Notes: generated from the sequence alone by a model not told the origin. DNA of 64,000 nucleotides from an uncultured Pseudomonadota bacterium (GCA_903834835.1 CAILKO010000049.1:185651-249650), one strand, 5' to 3'; positions 10,371 to 20,190 are shown, counted from the first letter of the stretch. Numbers and translations are program-made.

Positions 10371-10445
10371 TGGCGCCGATTTGAGCAGTGCACGGGTCAT
10401 CGTGCCGTACAGCTTGCGGGCGCATAATAAATGCCGCTAAAGCGT
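10371..10445 (+). promoter_or_regulatory. SAM-II (SAM_alpha, metA-type) riboswitch aptamer
   Basis: The leader of metZ carries the conserved SAM-II elements in order: P1 5' strand GCGC(C) at 10373-10377, loop GATTTGA at 10378-10384, GCTTGCGG at 10412-10419, P1 3' strand GCGC at 10420-10423, ATAATAAA at 10424-10431 and GCTAAAGC at 10436-10443. GCTT-GCGG can pair with CCGC-TA-AAGC (10434-10443), forming the pseudoknot. The U/A-rich loops match the triplex region around SAM. An extra hairpin (GCACG/CGTGC, 10390-10405) is inserted in the first loop. Binding of S-adenosylmethionine normally lowers expression of methionine genes. The assignment comes from motif matching by eye; the downstream gene fits. 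Confidence 0.85.
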
Positions 10446-10498
10446 ACCGAGTGCCGGTTCGCGCGGCTCGTATCCTGGCCGATTCTGGAGTTCTCAAT

Positions 10499-11692
10499 AT
10501 GCGATCCGAAGCTGAAACCGACCTCGAACTATCGACGCTCAGTGTTCGTGCAGGCCAGATGCGCACCGAGTTCCGGGAACACTCGGAGGCGATGTTTCTG
10601 ACTTCCAGCTTCGTCTTTGATAGCGCGGAGCAGGCAGCGGAGTGTTTTGCGGCAACAGGTGGTGAGCATTTTGTCTATTCCCGGTTCACCAATCCCACTG
10701 TCGAGATGTTCCAGCGCCGTCTTGCCGCGCTGGAGGGTGCCGAGGCATGCATCGCGACAGCGAGCGGTATGTCCGCAATACTTTCCCTTGCGATGAGCAC
10801 GTTGAAGAGTGGCGACCATGTCGTGTGCTCGAACGCCGTCTTCGGTGCAACGATCCAGTTGTTCGGCACCATACTCAGCCGGTTCGGTATCAGCACGACT
10901 TTCGTACCGCTTGCCGATCTGGCTGCGTGGGAGGCGGCTGCGGCTAAGCCGGGCACACGGCTGTTTTTCGTGGAAACACCATCCAATCCGCTGTTGGAAG
11001 TATGTGATATTCCCGCGCTCGCCGCGGTCGCCCACAAGGCCGGGGCCCTACTTGCGGTCGACAATTGTCTGTGCACGCCCATCCTGCAGCGGCCATTGGA
11101 TCTGGGCGCGGACATCGTAATTCACTCTGCGACCAAATACCTTGACGGGCAGGGGAGAGTGCTTGGTGGCGCCGTGCTTGGCTCTAAAAACCTGATGCTC
11201 GAGGGCGTGCTTCCATTTCTGCGTACGGCAGGTCCTTCAATGTCGCCTTTCAATGCCTGGGTAGTCCTAAAGGGGCTTGAGACGTTAGAGATTCGGATAC
11301 AGAGGCAGTCCGAGGGTGCCATGTTGATTGCGCGCTGGCTGGAGGCACAGGCGGGGGTCAAGCGGGTCTTCTATCCGGGGCTTGAATCCCACCCCCAGCA
11401 CGCTCTCGCGGCCCGGCAACAGCGCGGCGCGGGTGCGGTGCTTTCCTTCGAACTTGATGGTGGTCGGGATGCTGCATGGCGGGTAATCAACGGTACGAGG
11501 ATATTCTCGATCACCGCCAATCTCGGAGATGTGAAGTCCACGATTACGCACCCTGCGACCACGACACACGGGCGGGTGAGCCCTGAAGCGAGAGCTGCGT
11601 CCGGTATCGGTGATGGTCTGGTTCGCCTTGCCATCGGTCTGGAGGGCGTAGCGGATCTGCGGCAAGATCTCGCGCGCGGCCTGGGCTCCTGA
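10499..11692 (+). CDS. metZ: O-succinylhomoserine sulfhydrylase MetZ
   Basis: Makes homocysteine from an O-acylhomoserine and sulfide, bypassing cystathionine. Product is 397 residues of the Cys/Met-metabolism PLP family; the PLP lysine is K213 in SATKYLDGQGR, and YSRFTNPT is the family substrate/PLP region. An in-frame upstream start at 10388 would lie inside the riboswitch; ATG 10499 is preferred because GGAG at 10487-10490 is correctly spaced. O-acetyl versus O-succinyl specificity cannot be read with certainty; the MetZ call follows its position after purF. The stop is three bases from the convergent lpxH stop. Confidence 0.9.
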   Translation: MRSEAETDLELSTLSVRAGQMRTEFREHSEAMFLTSSFVFDSAEQAAECFAATGGEHFVYSRFTNPTVEMFQRRLAALEGAEACIATASGMSAILSLAMSTLKSGDHVVCSNAVFGATIQLFGTILSRFGISTTFVPLADLAAWEAAAAKPGTRLFFVETPSNPLLEVCDIPALAAVAHKAGALLAVDNCLCTPILQRPLDLGADIVIHSATKYLDGQGRVLGGAVLGSKNLMLEGVLPFLRTAGPSMSPFNAWVVLKGLETLEIRIQRQSEGAMLIARWLEAQAGVKRVFYPGLESHPQHALAARQQRGAGAVLSFELDGGRDAAWRVINGTRIFSITANLGDVKSTITHPATTTHGRVSPEARAASGIGDGLVRLAIGLEGVADLRQDLARGLGS

Positions 11693-11695
11693 CCG

Positions 11696-12451
11696 CTAGC
11701 CTCCGGAAAGAGGGATCGGCCGTGCACCGGCTGCATCGATCCTAATATAGCCACCGCTTTCGTACCAGGCAGGAAGGACCCAGCGCTCGAGCGTGCGCGT
11801 TCCGACAGAATGCAGGTTGCAGGCAGGTTGGTGAGTGTGACCATGAACCATCAGGTCTGCGTTGGTTCTGGCGAATTCACGCGCAACTGCTTCCGGGTTG
11901 ACATTCATCGAGGCTGGCGTGCGCTTAGATTTTGTCTGTTCACTTTCGATGCGCATGTCCGTCATCGCCGCATGGCGTTCCGCCAGAGGCTTGGCGAGGA
12001 ATTGTTCGCGCCACTCTGTCGAACGCACCAATAGCTTGAACTGCTGGTAGTCGTGATCATCTGTGCACAATGCGTCTCCGTGCAATACCTCAATGGTATG
12101 GCTCGATATTCTCGCCATTTCGCCATCCTGGAGCAGCGACGCACCTGTTGCGTGGCAGAACCTGCGGCCGATCAGGAAGTCACGATTGCCCACCAGGAGG
12201 TAAAGAAATCGACCAGAGGCAGAGTATTCGGCAAGCGACGTCAGAACAATTCTCGAGCACTCTCCATCCGCGCTATCCTGATCCAGCAGGTCGTCACCTG
12301 GCCAGTATTCGAACAGGTCGCCAAGCACGAAAAGGCCAGGCGCCTCATGTGCAGGGCCATGCATGAACTCGAGGAACCGACGCAGGATATCCGGGCGTTC
12401 ACTACTCAGGTGAAGGTCGGAAATGAACTGCGCCGAATCCAGCAGAATCAT
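11696..12451 (-). CDS. lpxH: UDP-2,3-diacylglucosamine diphosphatase LpxH
   Basis: Hydrolyses UDP-2,3-diacylglucosamine to lipid X and UMP in lipid A synthesis at the inner membrane. Product is 251 residues. The calcineurin-like metallophosphoesterase motifs are all present: D12 and H14 in SDLHL, GDLFEYW, GNRDF, HGD and HGHTH. It lies 30 bases downstream of the cyclophilin gene on the same strand, the common ppiB-lpxH arrangement. Confidence 0.94.
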   Translation of the reverse strand: MILLDSAQFISDLHLSSERPDILRRFLEFMHGPAHEAPGLFVLGDLFEYWPGDDLLDQDSADGECSRIVLTSLAEYSASGRFLYLLVGNRDFLIGRRFCHATGASLLQDGEMARISSHTIEVLHGDALCTDDHDYQQFKLLVRSTEWREQFLAKPLAERHAAMTDMRIESEQTKSKRTPASMNVNPEAVAREFARTNADLMVHGHTHQPACNLHSVGTRTLERWVLPAWYESGGYIRIDAAGARPIPLSGG

Positions 12452-12481
12452 TGTGCAGTAGGCTGGACCAGCATTCGAGAA

Positions 12482-13072
12482 TCAGCTGCCCTGCGGAATC
12501 AGGGACGCGGATTCGATGATGACGGGATCCCGCGGAACGTCGGAGTAGGGCCCACGCGTGCCTGTCGGCAGCTTCGCGATCTTTTTCACCACGTCGATGC
12601 CTGAAACGACTCGCCCGAATACCGCGTAGCCGTTGCCGTCTCCCCGCGGGTCACCCCAATTCAGGAACGAGTTGTCGCTTACGTTGATGAAAAACTGGGC
12701 GGTCGCCGAGTGCGGATTCGACGTACGCGCCATGGCGATGGTTCCGATTTCGTTTTGCAGTCCAGCCTTCACGGCGCGTTCAGCTTCATTCTGGATCGGA
12801 ACGCGGGTCTGCTTCTCGCGCATGGCTTTGTCGAAACCACCACCTTGGATCATGAAATTGTCGATTACCCGATGGAAAATGGTGCCGTTGTAATGCCCTT
12901 CCTTCACATAGCGGATGAAGTTCTCAACGGTCAGGGGAGCCTTCGACGCGTACAGTTCAATACGAATAGATCCCTGGTTGGTCTTCAGTTCGACAATTTG
13001 ATCAGCAGCATCTGCGGCGGAGGTTCCCGCCACGACGGACATGATCAGGATAGGCTTCAGATATTTCAGCAT
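12482..13072 (-). CDS. Exported cyclophilin-type peptidyl-prolyl isomerase
   Basis: Product is 196 residues: a signal peptide ([22 protein letters not shown], cleavage near residue 22) followed by a compact cyclophilin domain with [15 protein letters not shown] and the [13 protein letters not shown] segment. It should act in the periplasm (PpiA-like) on cis/trans proline isomerisation. The compact domain is typical of bacterial enzymes. It lies 31 bases from the L,D-transpeptidase-like gene upstream and is probably cotranscribed with lpxH. Confidence 0.93.
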   Translation of the reverse strand: MLKYLKPILIMSVVAGTSAADAADQIVELKTNQGSIRIELYASKAPLTVENFIRYVKEGHYNGTIFHRVIDNFMIQGGGFDKAMREKQTRVPIQNEAERAVKAGLQNEIGTIAMARTSNPHSATAQFFINVSDNSFLNWGDPRGDGNGYAVFGRVVSGIDVVKKIAKLPTGTRGPYSDVPRDPVIIESASLIPQGS

Positions 13073-13103
13073 ATTGAGTTTCTCGCTTTCTGACGGGTGG
13101 CGC

Positions 13104-14336
13104 TCAGGCGGCGCCCTCGTAAATTATTTTCCAGGAACCTTGCTCCTGGATCCAGTATTGCCTCTTGCGCATCGTATTCGATAGGTTGTTCGAACTGTAG
13201 CGTTGCTCGAATACTGTCTCGACCATGTTCTTCTGCTCGGGATGCCAGATGATTGACAGACCCGACAACTGGATGCGGGTCCATGCCTTGGTGCTACCGA
13301 TTCTGCGCTTGTGCGCTGTCCATGTTGAATAGTCCTGATCGGGCGATTTGAAGGAGCGTGAATAGTGGGAAAAATATCGGTTGAGATTCCCGCTTTCCCA
13401 GTCTTTGCGCCAAGTTTCCAGGATCCTCGCTATTTTTTCACGGTCCGTTTCGATTTCGTCTTGGGTGTGCCACTCAATTTCGTTCGTGATCACTACCGAG
13501 GTTAGTCCAATCTGTAGGTAGGGACTCAGGGTCTGCAGGTCGGAGTTTGCGAGTACGATGCATCCGTCGCTCGCGCGTGGCGGCCGGCTGTAGGTATTCG
13601 ATGGCGTGCCGTGCAACCAAATTCCGCTTCCGTTTCGGCCCAGACGGCGATCCCAGGGATTTGGATAGCTGATCGGAAATGCGCCGGCCCCATAGAAATC
13701 CGTGAGTTTTTGCCGTGGGAGATTCGCTGTCACCCAGTAGACGCCGACAGGCGTCTTCTGATCTCCTTCGCGGGTCTTCCCGACACCCTGCTTACCGAGT
13801 GTGACGTAGAAGTCCGATACATAGCGCGCTTTGCCGCCGAAATTCTCGAAAATAAACACGCGCGACCGCTTGGAGTCGACCACGAGTGCGTGAGTCTGAT
13901 CGGGACGCAACTGGACCAAGTTGGACGGAACTTTCGTGGCAGCTGGTCGATCTCTGAGTGCACGCAGACGGGCAAGCGCTTCGGATCGAAGTTCCTCCAC
14001 CCGTTCCGGCGGAACCGTTTTCAATACATTGCCGAACGTGTGTATCGGCTGGAGCCGCGCCAGCAGCAGATCGCCACGAATTAGATGGGCAAGACGGAAA
14101 TTCGGATTGGCTCCGAGCAGGGCGTCGACACGCTGCAATGCTAGGTCAGTGCGATTCTCTTCAATCGCCTGGAACACTTTCGAAAGACCCTGCTCAGGAC
14201 TCAACCCACCCGCAATACCCCGGCCAAGCGCTTGAGCGGGGACAGGCAGGACAGCTGCGATTACGGATGCTAGCCCGACGAAAATCGCCGCGACAGCTTG
14301 CCTCAATTTCCGACCTTTTCCTTCTGGATCAGCCAT
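13104..14336 (-). CDS. YkuD-type L,D-transpeptidase-like protein with C-terminal NTF2-like domain
   Basis: Product is 410 residues: signal peptide (hydrophobic core about residues 13-31, cleavage near AQA), a short TPR-like helical region (40-100), a YkuD catalytic domain (about 145-285), and a C-terminal Cds6/NTF2-like domain (about 305-410). The catalytic motif reads [18 protein letters not shown]; the Cys and first His are present, while the usual SHGC is SDGC. YkuD enzymes crosslink peptidoglycan or attach proteins to it in the periplasm; the substrate here is unknown. ATG 14336 has GGAG four bases upstream; a TTG at 14306 overlapping the previous stop is an alternative. It overlaps the TPR gene by 34 bases. 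Confidence 0.85.
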   Translation of the reverse strand: MADPEGKGRKLRQAVAAIFVGLASVIAAVLPVPAQALGRGIAGGLSPEQGLSKVFQAIEENRTDLALQRVDALLGANPNFRLAHLIRGDLLLARLQPIHTFGNVLKTVPPERVEELRSEALARLRALRDRPAATKVPSNLVQLRPDQTHALVVDSKRSRVFIFENFGGKARYVSDFYVTLGKQGVGKTREGDQKTPVGVYWVTANLPRQKLTDFYGAGAFPISYPNPWDRRLGRNGSGIWLHGTPSNTYSRPPRASDGCIVLANSDLQTLSPYLQIGLTSVVITNEIEWHTQDEIETDREKIARILETWRKDWESGNLNRYFSHYSRSFKSPDQDYSTWTAHKRRIGSTKAWTRIQLSGLSIIWHPEQKNMVETVFEQRYSSNNLSNTMRKRQYWIQEQGSWKIIYEGAA

Positions 14337-15361
14337 CGATCTCCGGACTTAACGAACTCCATCTGTTTGGTGGTAGTCGCGGTTAACTTGTCCGAGCGGT
14401 AACTCTGGCGGAAGGTGACTGCGGCCTCGCGATCATTCGAGAATCGCACCTGTAGATTGCCCACAGCCACGCTGATAGAACGCGAGGCCAAAAGCCTTTC
14501 TTTGCGCGACTTTTCCCACTCGGTGCGAGACTGGCCGGTAGGCGGCCGGAAAGATTTCGCGTAGAAGGAAAGATAAGCATCCACATCCCGCCTGGACCAG
14601 GCTTTTGCCCAGTCGTTTAACACAGCGGTGATCTCCGACTTCCCCGTCGAGGCTTTGTCATCGGCTGGCTTTCCGGAAGGTGCCGATCCGGCCGCCGGCT
14701 GTGCGGAAGCGGCGCCGGCAGCCGGTTGAGGCGCTGCTTTGGGCACAGAAGTGTCACTGCTGCGCTTCGTGTTTTCAGCCACTGCGACCGCGGCGGGCGC
14801 TGTGGTCGGCTTCGCCGCGCGTGTGCCCGGCGTGCTCCCGACCAGGTCTCTTACGAGCGCGAGCTTCTGCTGGGCGCCCGCATTCGAAGTGTCGAGTTGT
14901 AATGCCTTGTCGTAGGCCTGACTCGCGAGTTTCGCGTAGACATCGCCGAGGTTCTCGTACGCCGTCGCATAACTTGGATGAGTACGGATAGATTGCTCAA
15001 GCGCACTGCGCGCCCGATCGAACTGCCCCTGGGAAGCGTAGATTACGGCGAGATTGTTGTACGGCTCCGGGAGTTCCGGAAAATCCTGGGTGAGTTTCTG
15101 GAAAATCTCGATTGCATCCTTGGTACTTCCTTGATCGGTGAGGATCAGGCCTTTGAGGAAGCGCGCTTGGGCGTCTTTCGGGCGCGAGACGAGAATCCGG
15201 TTGACTCGCTCCAGCGCCTGCTGACTCTGTCCGTCCCGTAACATCTTGCTCGCATCCTGCAAATCATCGGCGCGCGCGAGCGGCGTTAAAGAGAACAGCA
15301 ATGCAGTACCGCAGAAAAGGGCTCGTCTGACAGCGACTCCAAGGGTGTCTGCGGCAGGCAT
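14303..15361 (-). CDS. Periplasmic TPR protein with C-terminal Cds6/NTF2-like domain
   Basis: Product is 352 residues from ATG 15361; a start 39 bases upstream is possible but adds an unlikely prefix before the signal peptide. Order: signal peptide (RRALFCGTALLFSLTPLARA), about four TPR units (residues 35-165, for example EPYNNLAVIYASQGQFDRAR and TAYENLGDVYAKLASQAY), an Ala/Pro-rich linker, then a domain of about 105 residues (VLNDWAKAWSRRDVDAYLSFY ...) resembling the C-terminus of the downstream transpeptidase-like protein. It is likely a partner or scaffold of that enzyme; this is inferred from adjacency and the shared domain. Exact function unknown. Confidence 0.8.
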   Translation of the reverse strand: MPAADTLGVAVRRALFCGTALLFSLTPLARADDLQDASKMLRDGQSQQALERVNRILVSRPKDAQARFLKGLILTDQGSTKDAIEIFQKLTQDFPELPEPYNNLAVIYASQGQFDRARSALEQSIRTHPSYATAYENLGDVYAKLASQAYDKALQLDTSNAGAQQKLALVRDLVGSTPGTRAAKPTTAPAAVAVAENTKRSSDTSVPKAAPQPAAGAASAQPAAGSAPSGKPADDKASTGKSEITAVLNDWAKAWSRRDVDAYLSFYAKSFRPPTGQSRTEWEKSRKERLLASRSISVAVGNLQVRFSNDREAAVTFRQSYRSDKLTATTTKQMEFVKSGDRWLIQKEKVGN

Positions 15362-15451
15362 TGTGGTATAATTTTCAATGATATACGTTAATCTTGGCAT
15401 TCTAGTCTAAGCACCGTCCGCCCACAACTTTAACCTTGACCTCGCCCCACG

Positions 15452-15482
15452 CCGGAAAGCCTCCTGTGGGCGCATTTTCCGG
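15452..15482 (+). other. Inverted repeat in the cysS upstream region
   Basis: CCGGAAA (15452-15458) is matched by TTTCCGG (15476-15482). An overlapping alternative pairing, CCCAC near 15446 with GTGGG near 15466, would exclude the first. It lies 37 bases before the cysS ATG, in the 157-base gap shared with the divergent TPR gene. No T-tract follows, so a terminator is unlikely. Function unknown. Confidence 0.35.
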
Positions 15483-15518
15483 GGAAGGGGGCGAACGCCA
15501 CAGCTTTCGCTTATCCCA

Positions 15519-16874
15519 ATGCTTCGCATATACAACACCCTCGACCGAGAGAAGCAGCGCTTCGTTCCGATACGGCCCGGCGAAGTCCGTATGTACGTCT
15601 GCGGGATGACGGTCTACGATTTTTGTCACCTCGGGCATGCGAGGGTCATGGTCGTGTTTGACATGGTGCGCCGTTGGCTACGGACAAGCGGGTACCGGGT
15701 CCGGTATGTCCGAAACATCACGGACATCGACGACAAGATAATTCGTCGCGCAGCAGAGGCCGGTGAGAGCATCGATATGCTAACCACGCGGTTTATCAGA
15801 TTCATGGACGAAGACGCGACGGTGCTCGGGGTGGAGAAGCCGGAGGACGAGCCTCGGGCAACGCGTTATATCGGACAGATGATCGAACTGATTGAGCGGC
15901 TCCAGGAACGCGGGCTTGCCTACGCTGCCACGGATGGGGATGTCAATTTTTCAGTACGCAAGTTCAACGGCTATGGGCGTCTGTCGGGAAAATCCGTTGA
16001 TGAACTTCGTTCCGGGGAGCGGGTGGGCATTGATGCGACAAAGACCGATCCGCTTGATTTCGTTCTATGGAAGCGCTCAAAGCCGGGTGAACCAAGCTGG
16101 TCATCTCCATGGGGCGAGGGGCGCCCGGGGTGGCACATAGAGTGTTCGGCCATGAGTTGTGCATTGCTCGGATCGCATTTCGACATTCACGGTGGCGGGC
16201 AGGACCTGCAGTTCCCGCACCATGAGAACGAGATAGCACAATCCGAAGGAGCGAGCGGCGAAAAATTCGTCAACTACTGGATGCACAACGGTTTCGTGCG
16301 GGTAGACGACGAGAAGATGTCCAAGTCACTCGGAAATTTCTTTACGTTGCGTGATGTTCTGGCGAAATATGATCCGGAGATTGTGCGGTTCTTCATCCTG
16401 CGCGCGCACTATCGTAGCCCGCTGAACTACTCGGATTCGCATCTGGACGATGCGAAAGCTGCGCTGACGCGGCTGTATACGGCACTCAGTGCGTGCGGTG
16501 CGGGATGCGAAACGGAGCATAGTCAGCCGCATGCCGAGCGCTTCAGACAAGCCATGGATGATGACTTCGGTACTCCGGATGCGATCGCGGTGCTGTTTGA
16601 GCTTGCCAACGAGATCAATCGAGGTCGATCCGGACTATCCGGCCAGTTGCGCGAGCTAGGGGCAGTACTGGGGCTATTGCAACGTGACGCCGGCGATTTC
16701 CTGAGGGGCGGGACGGGTCCGTCCGACGCACTGATCGACGAGCTAATTGTCCGCCGCACCAATGCGCGCAAGAGCAAGAACTTCGAGGAGGCGGATCGCA
16801 TACGCCTGGAGCTAGATAAGCTCGGGGTGATTCTCGAAGACGGGGCCACAGGGACCGGCTGGCGTCGACGTTAG
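15519..16874 (+). CDS. cysS: Cysteinyl-tRNA synthetase CysS
   Basis: Charges tRNA-Cys with cysteine. Product is 451 residues, class I. The zinc-site Cys28 is in [10 protein letters not shown], the HIGH-type signature is HLGH (37-40), and KMSKS is at residues 266-270 ([11 protein letters not shown]). The C-terminal anticodon-binding region ends [16 protein letters not shown]. The gene stands alone, divergent from the TPR gene and convergent with dnaJ. Confidence 0.97.
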   Translation: MLRIYNTLDREKQRFVPIRPGEVRMYVCGMTVYDFCHLGHARVMVVFDMVRRWLRTSGYRVRYVRNITDIDDKIIRRAAEAGESIDMLTTRFIRFMDEDATVLGVEKPEDEPRATRYIGQMIELIERLQERGLAYAATDGDVNFSVRKFNGYGRLSGKSVDELRSGERVGIDATKTDPLDFVLWKRSKPGEPSWSSPWGEGRPGWHIECSAMSCALLGSHFDIHGGGQDLQFPHHENEIAQSEGASGEKFVNYWMHNGFVRVDDEKMSKSLGNFFTLRDVLAKYDPEIVRFFILRAHYRSPLNYSDSHLDDAKAALTRLYTALSACGAGCETEHSQPHAERFRQAMDDDFGTPDAIAVLFELANEINRGRSGLSGQLRELGAVLGLLQRDAGDFLRGGTGPSDALIDELIVRRTNARKSKNFEEADRIRLELDKLGVILEDGATGTGWRRR

Positions 16875-16957
16875 GGCGAAGGAGATTTCTCGCGGACCGC
16901 GTCGCGGGTCGCCCGTACGCTTGCAGCCCTCCTTCTAGACTACGATGATCGCGATGG

Positions 16958-18064
16958 TCATCCGTCGAAGAACTCCTTCACCTTGTCGAGCCACGATTTC
17001 CCGCGCGGATTATGTTTGCCGTCGTTCGCGACGCTGATCGCATCGAATTCCTGTAGCAGTTCCTTCTGGCGCTCGGTGAGATTGACGGGAGTTTCAATTA
17101 CGACGTGGCAGTGGACATCGCCGGGATGCTGGCTGCGTACTCCCTTGATGCCTTTGCCGCGCAGGCGGAAAATCTTTCCCGCCTGAGTTTCCGGAGGAAT
17201 GCGTATCTTTGCGGAGCCATCCAGCGTGGGGATCGACAGTTCGCCGCCGAGGGCTGCGGTGGCGTAGGAAATCGGCATTTCGCAGTGCAGATCGTCATGA
17301 TCGCGCTGAAAAATAGAGTGAGGCTTGATGTGGGCCTGCACGTAGAGGTCTCCTGAAGGCCCCCCGTTCACGCCCGGTTCACCTTCCCCGGTCAAGCGGA
17401 TGCGATCGCCCTCATCGACGCCGGCTGGAATGCGTACCGAGAGCGTCTTCTGAATCTTGATCCTTCCTGCGCCGCCGCAGCTCGGGCAAGGGCTCGGTAT
17501 GTGTTTGCCTGAGCCATGGCAGCGCGGGCAGGTCTGTGCAATCGAGAAAGGGCCCTGCGACACGCGCACCTGGCCTGCGCCATTGCAGGTGGGGCAGCTC
17601 TGGATCTTGGTGCCGGGCTTCGCGCCGTTGCCGCCGCATGGTTCGCAGCTCGACACACCAGGAATGCGAATCTTGGTTTCAAAGCCGTGGGCGGCCTGCT
17701 CGAGCGTGATTTCCAAGTTATAGCGCAGATCCGCGCCACGAAAGACGTTCGAGCGCTGTCCTCGGCTGCCACCGAAGATCTCACCGAAAATGTCGCTGAA
17801 GATGTCACCGAACCCCTGGCCGCCACCCATCTGTTGGTTGGTGCCTTCGTGGCCGTATTGGTCGTAGGCTCCGCGCTTTTGCGGATCCGAGAGCACTTCA
17901 TAGGCTTCCTTCGCCTCCTTGAAGTTGTCCTCGGCTTTGGGATTGTCCGGGTTCCGGTCAGGATGCCACTTCATCGCAAGCTTGCGATAGGCCTTCTTCA
18001 GCTCTTCGTCAGACGCGTCGCGGTTGACACCGAGCACTTCGTAGTAGTCACGCTTTGATGCCAT
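16958..18064 (-). CDS. dnaJ: Co-chaperone DnaJ
   Basis: Stimulates the DnaK ATPase and delivers unfolded clients. Product is 368 residues. The J domain has HPD at residues 34-36, followed by a Gly/Phe-rich linker ([18 protein letters not shown]). Four zinc-binding CXXCXGXG repeats follow: [24 protein letters not shown] and CPSCGGAG. The C-terminal substrate domains complete a type I DnaJ. Start taken at [13 protein letters not shown]; the frame opens 15 bases further upstream without support. It lies 92 bases after dnaK, separated by a strong hairpin. Confidence 0.97.
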   Translation of the reverse strand: MASKRDYYEVLGVNRDASDEELKKAYRKLAMKWHPDRNPDNPKAEDNFKEAKEAYEVLSDPQKRGAYDQYGHEGTNQQMGGGQGFGDIFSDIFGEIFGGSRGQRSNVFRGADLRYNLEITLEQAAHGFETKIRIPGVSSCEPCGGNGAKPGTKIQSCPTCNGAGQVRVSQGPFSIAQTCPRCHGSGKHIPSPCPSCGGAGRIKIQKTLSVRIPAGVDEGDRIRLTGEGEPGVNGGPSGDLYVQAHIKPHSIFQRDHDDLHCEMPISYATAALGGELSIPTLDGSAKIRIPPETQAGKIFRLRGKGIKGVRSQHPGDVHCHVVIETPVNLTERQKELLQEFDAISVANDGKHNPRGKSWLDKVKEFFDG

Positions 18065-18104
18065 GGTTCTCTGCCGCAAGCTGGATCAAGTCTGAAAACG
18101 AACA

Positions 18105-18132
18105 AGGGGAAGCCACGATTTCGGCTTCCCCT
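18105..18132 (-). terminator. Perfect hairpin between dnaK and dnaJ
   Basis: A 10-base-pair perfect stem (AGGGGAAGCC / GGCTTCCCCT) with an 8-base loop lies 24 bases after the dnaK stop and about 40 bases before the dnaJ start. In the transcript it is followed by TGTTCGTTTTC, a weak U-tract. It could be a leaky terminator or a processing/stability element that sets dnaJ below dnaK. Confidence 0.6.
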
Positions 18133-18156
18133 CCAAAGAATCTCCGGACCTGGAGA

Positions 18157-20085
18157 TTAACCTGCCTTCTTGTCCTTTACCTCGGTGAACTCTGCATCGA
18201 CAACGGTGCTATCGTCCTTTTCGCCGTGCTGGGGGCCCTCGGCACCGGCCGCACTGCCTTGCTGACCGGCGGCGTACACATGTTCCCCGAGTTTCTGGGC
18301 GGTTTTCGTCAGCGACTCCGTAGAGGCTTCAATTGCGGCCTTATCTTCCGACTTGAGCACGGTTTCGGCCTCTTTCAGCGCCCCTTCAATCTGCTCCTTT
18401 TCGCCGGCATCCAGTTTCTCCCCGTATTCAGCGAGTGATTTGCGGATCGAGTGGACGAGCGCCTCCAGAGAGTTGCGGGCATTGACGAGTTCGCGAGCCT
18501 TCTTGTCTTCCTCGGCGTGGATTTCGGCATCGCGGACCATGCGCTTGATCTCCTCCTCCGACAGGCCGCTGGAGGCCTGAATCTTTATCTTGGCCTCCTT
18601 TCCGGTTGTCTTGTCCTTGGCGGAGACATGCAGGATTCCGTTGGCATCGATGTCGAAGGTCACCTCGATCTGCGGCAAGCCACGTGGCGCGGGCGGCAGA
18701 TCCGTAAGGTTGAACTGGCCCAAACTCTTGTTGCCGCTCGCCATCTCGCGCTCCCCTTGGAGCACGTGGATAGTCACGGCGGTCTGGTTGTCGTCTGCAG
18801 TCGAGAAAACCTGGGTCGCCTTGGTTGGAATTGTCGTGTTCTTGTTGATCAACTTGGTGGACACCCCACCAAGGGTTTCTATGCCAAGCGACAGAGGCGT
18901 GACGTCAAGCAGCAGCACATCCTTGACATCGCCCTTGAGCACCCCAGCCTGGATTGCGGCCCCCACTGCGACAGCCTCGTCCGGATTGACGTCCTTTCGT
19001 GGCTCGCGACCGAAGAACTCCTTAACCTTCTCCTGAACTTTCGGCATCCGAGTCATGCCGCCAACGAGGATAACGTCCGCGATATCGGAAACCTTCACGC
19101 CGGCATCCTTGATCGCGACTCGGCAGGGCTCCATCGTGCGTGCGACAAGTTCCTCGACGAGTGACTCGAACTTTGCGCGGGTCAGCTTTATCGCCAGGTG
19201 TTTTGGACCGCTCTGGTCCGCGGTCACATAGGGCAAGTTGATTTCCGTCTGCTGAGATGACGAGAGTTCGATCTTGGCCTTCTCTGCAGCCTCCTTGAGG
19301 CGCTGCAACGCAAGCACATCCTTGGAAAGATCGACCCCTTGCTCTTTCTTGAATTCAGTCACGATGTAGTCAATCAGTCGCTGATCGAAATCCTCACCGC
19401 CGAGAAAGGTATCGCCATTGGTCGAAAGGACTTCGAACTGCATTTCGCCGTCTACATCAGCAATCTCGATGATTGAAATGTCGAACGTACCGCCGCCGAG
19501 GTCATACACGGCAATCTTCATATCCTTTTTGCCGGCCTTGTCCAGGCCGAACGCAAGTGCTGCCGCAGTCGGCTCGTTGATAATGCGTTTCACATCGAGG
19601 CCGGCAATACGTCCCGCATCCTTGGTCGCCTGACGCTGGGAGTCGTTGAAGTAGGCCGGAACCGTAATCACGGCTTCGGTGACTTCCTCGCCGAGATAGT
19701 CCTCGGCAGTTTTCTTCATCTTGCGCAGTACTTCGGCGGACACCTGCTGTGGGGCGACCTTGCTGCCGCGGGCCTCTACCCATGCATCGCCGTTGTCCGC
19801 CTTGACGATCCGATAGGGCATCAGATTGATGTCCTTCTGTACCTCTTTTTCCTCGAAGCGCCGGCCGATCAGCCGTTTGACCGCGTAGAGCGTGTTCTTC
19901 GCGTTCGTAACCGCCTGCCGCTTAGCAGGAGCTCCGACGAGTATCTCGCTGTCATCCGAATACGCGACGACGGATGGCGTCGTGCGCGCCCCTTCCGAAT
20001 TCTCGATTACCTTTGGGACGCCGCCTTCCATGATTGCCACGCAGGAGTTCGTTGTTCCCAGATCGATCCCGATTATCTTTCCCAT
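18157..20085 (-). CDS. dnaK: Hsp70 chaperone DnaK
   Basis: ATP-dependent chaperone. Product is 642 residues. It begins [18 protein letters not shown] (nucleotide phosphate-binding loop), contains the ATPase signatures [15 protein letters not shown] and [14 protein letters not shown], and the substrate-binding domain begins after the [14 protein letters not shown] linker region. The C-terminal lid ends in [15 protein letters not shown], as in proteobacterial DnaK. It has its own sigma32-like promoter just after grpE. Confidence 0.98.
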   Translation of the reverse strand: MGKIIGIDLGTTNSCVAIMEGGVPKVIENSEGARTTPSVVAYSDDSEILVGAPAKRQAVTNAKNTLYAVKRLIGRRFEEKEVQKDINLMPYRIVKADNGDAWVEARGSKVAPQQVSAEVLRKMKKTAEDYLGEEVTEAVITVPAYFNDSQRQATKDAGRIAGLDVKRIINEPTAAALAFGLDKAGKKDMKIAVYDLGGGTFDISIIEIADVDGEMQFEVLSTNGDTFLGGEDFDQRLIDYIVTEFKKEQGVDLSKDVLALQRLKEAAEKAKIELSSSQQTEINLPYVTADQSGPKHLAIKLTRAKFESLVEELVARTMEPCRVAIKDAGVKVSDIADVILVGGMTRMPKVQEKVKEFFGREPRKDVNPDEAVAVGAAIQAGVLKGDVKDVLLLDVTPLSLGIETLGGVSTKLINKNTTIPTKATQVFSTADDNQTAVTIHVLQGEREMASGNKSLGQFNLTDLPPAPRGLPQIEVTFDIDANGILHVSAKDKTTGKEAKIKIQASSGLSEEEIKRMVRDAEIHAEEDKKARELVNARNSLEALVHSIRKSLAEYGEKLDAGEKEQIEGALKEAETVLKSEDKAAIEASTESLTKTAQKLGEHVYAAGQQGSAAGAEGPQHGEKDDSTVVDAEFTEVKDKKAG

Positions 20086-20152
20086 GTCCGTTCCCTTGCT
20101 TTGTGTGCACCCGGCCCAAGGCGGCGGTGCGGTGTAGATGAACTTGTACTTA

Positions 20153-20180
20153 AAGTGGGGCTATTTCTGCGAGTTTCAAG
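20153..20180 (-). promoter_or_regulatory. sigma32-like heat-shock promoter of dnaK
   Basis: On the minus strand CTTGAA (20180-20175) is followed by a 14-base spacer and CCCCACTT (20160-20153). This matches the RpoH consensus CTTGAA / CCCCATNT at 13 of 14 defined positions. It lies in the 105-base gap between grpE and dnaK, about 70 bases upstream of the dnaK ATG. Confidence 0.75.
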
Positions 20181-20190
20181 CGCGCGGCGG

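Noticed and set aside
15367..15372. TATAAT between the TPR gene and cysS
   Set aside because: No -35 match at 16-18 bases upstream, and the orientation (cysS or TPR gene) is unclear; not strong enough as a promoter.
16875..16957. Terminator between convergent cysS and dnaJ (CCGCG/CGCGG near 16900)
   Set aside because: The arms overlap too closely for a stable loop and no T-run follows on either strand.
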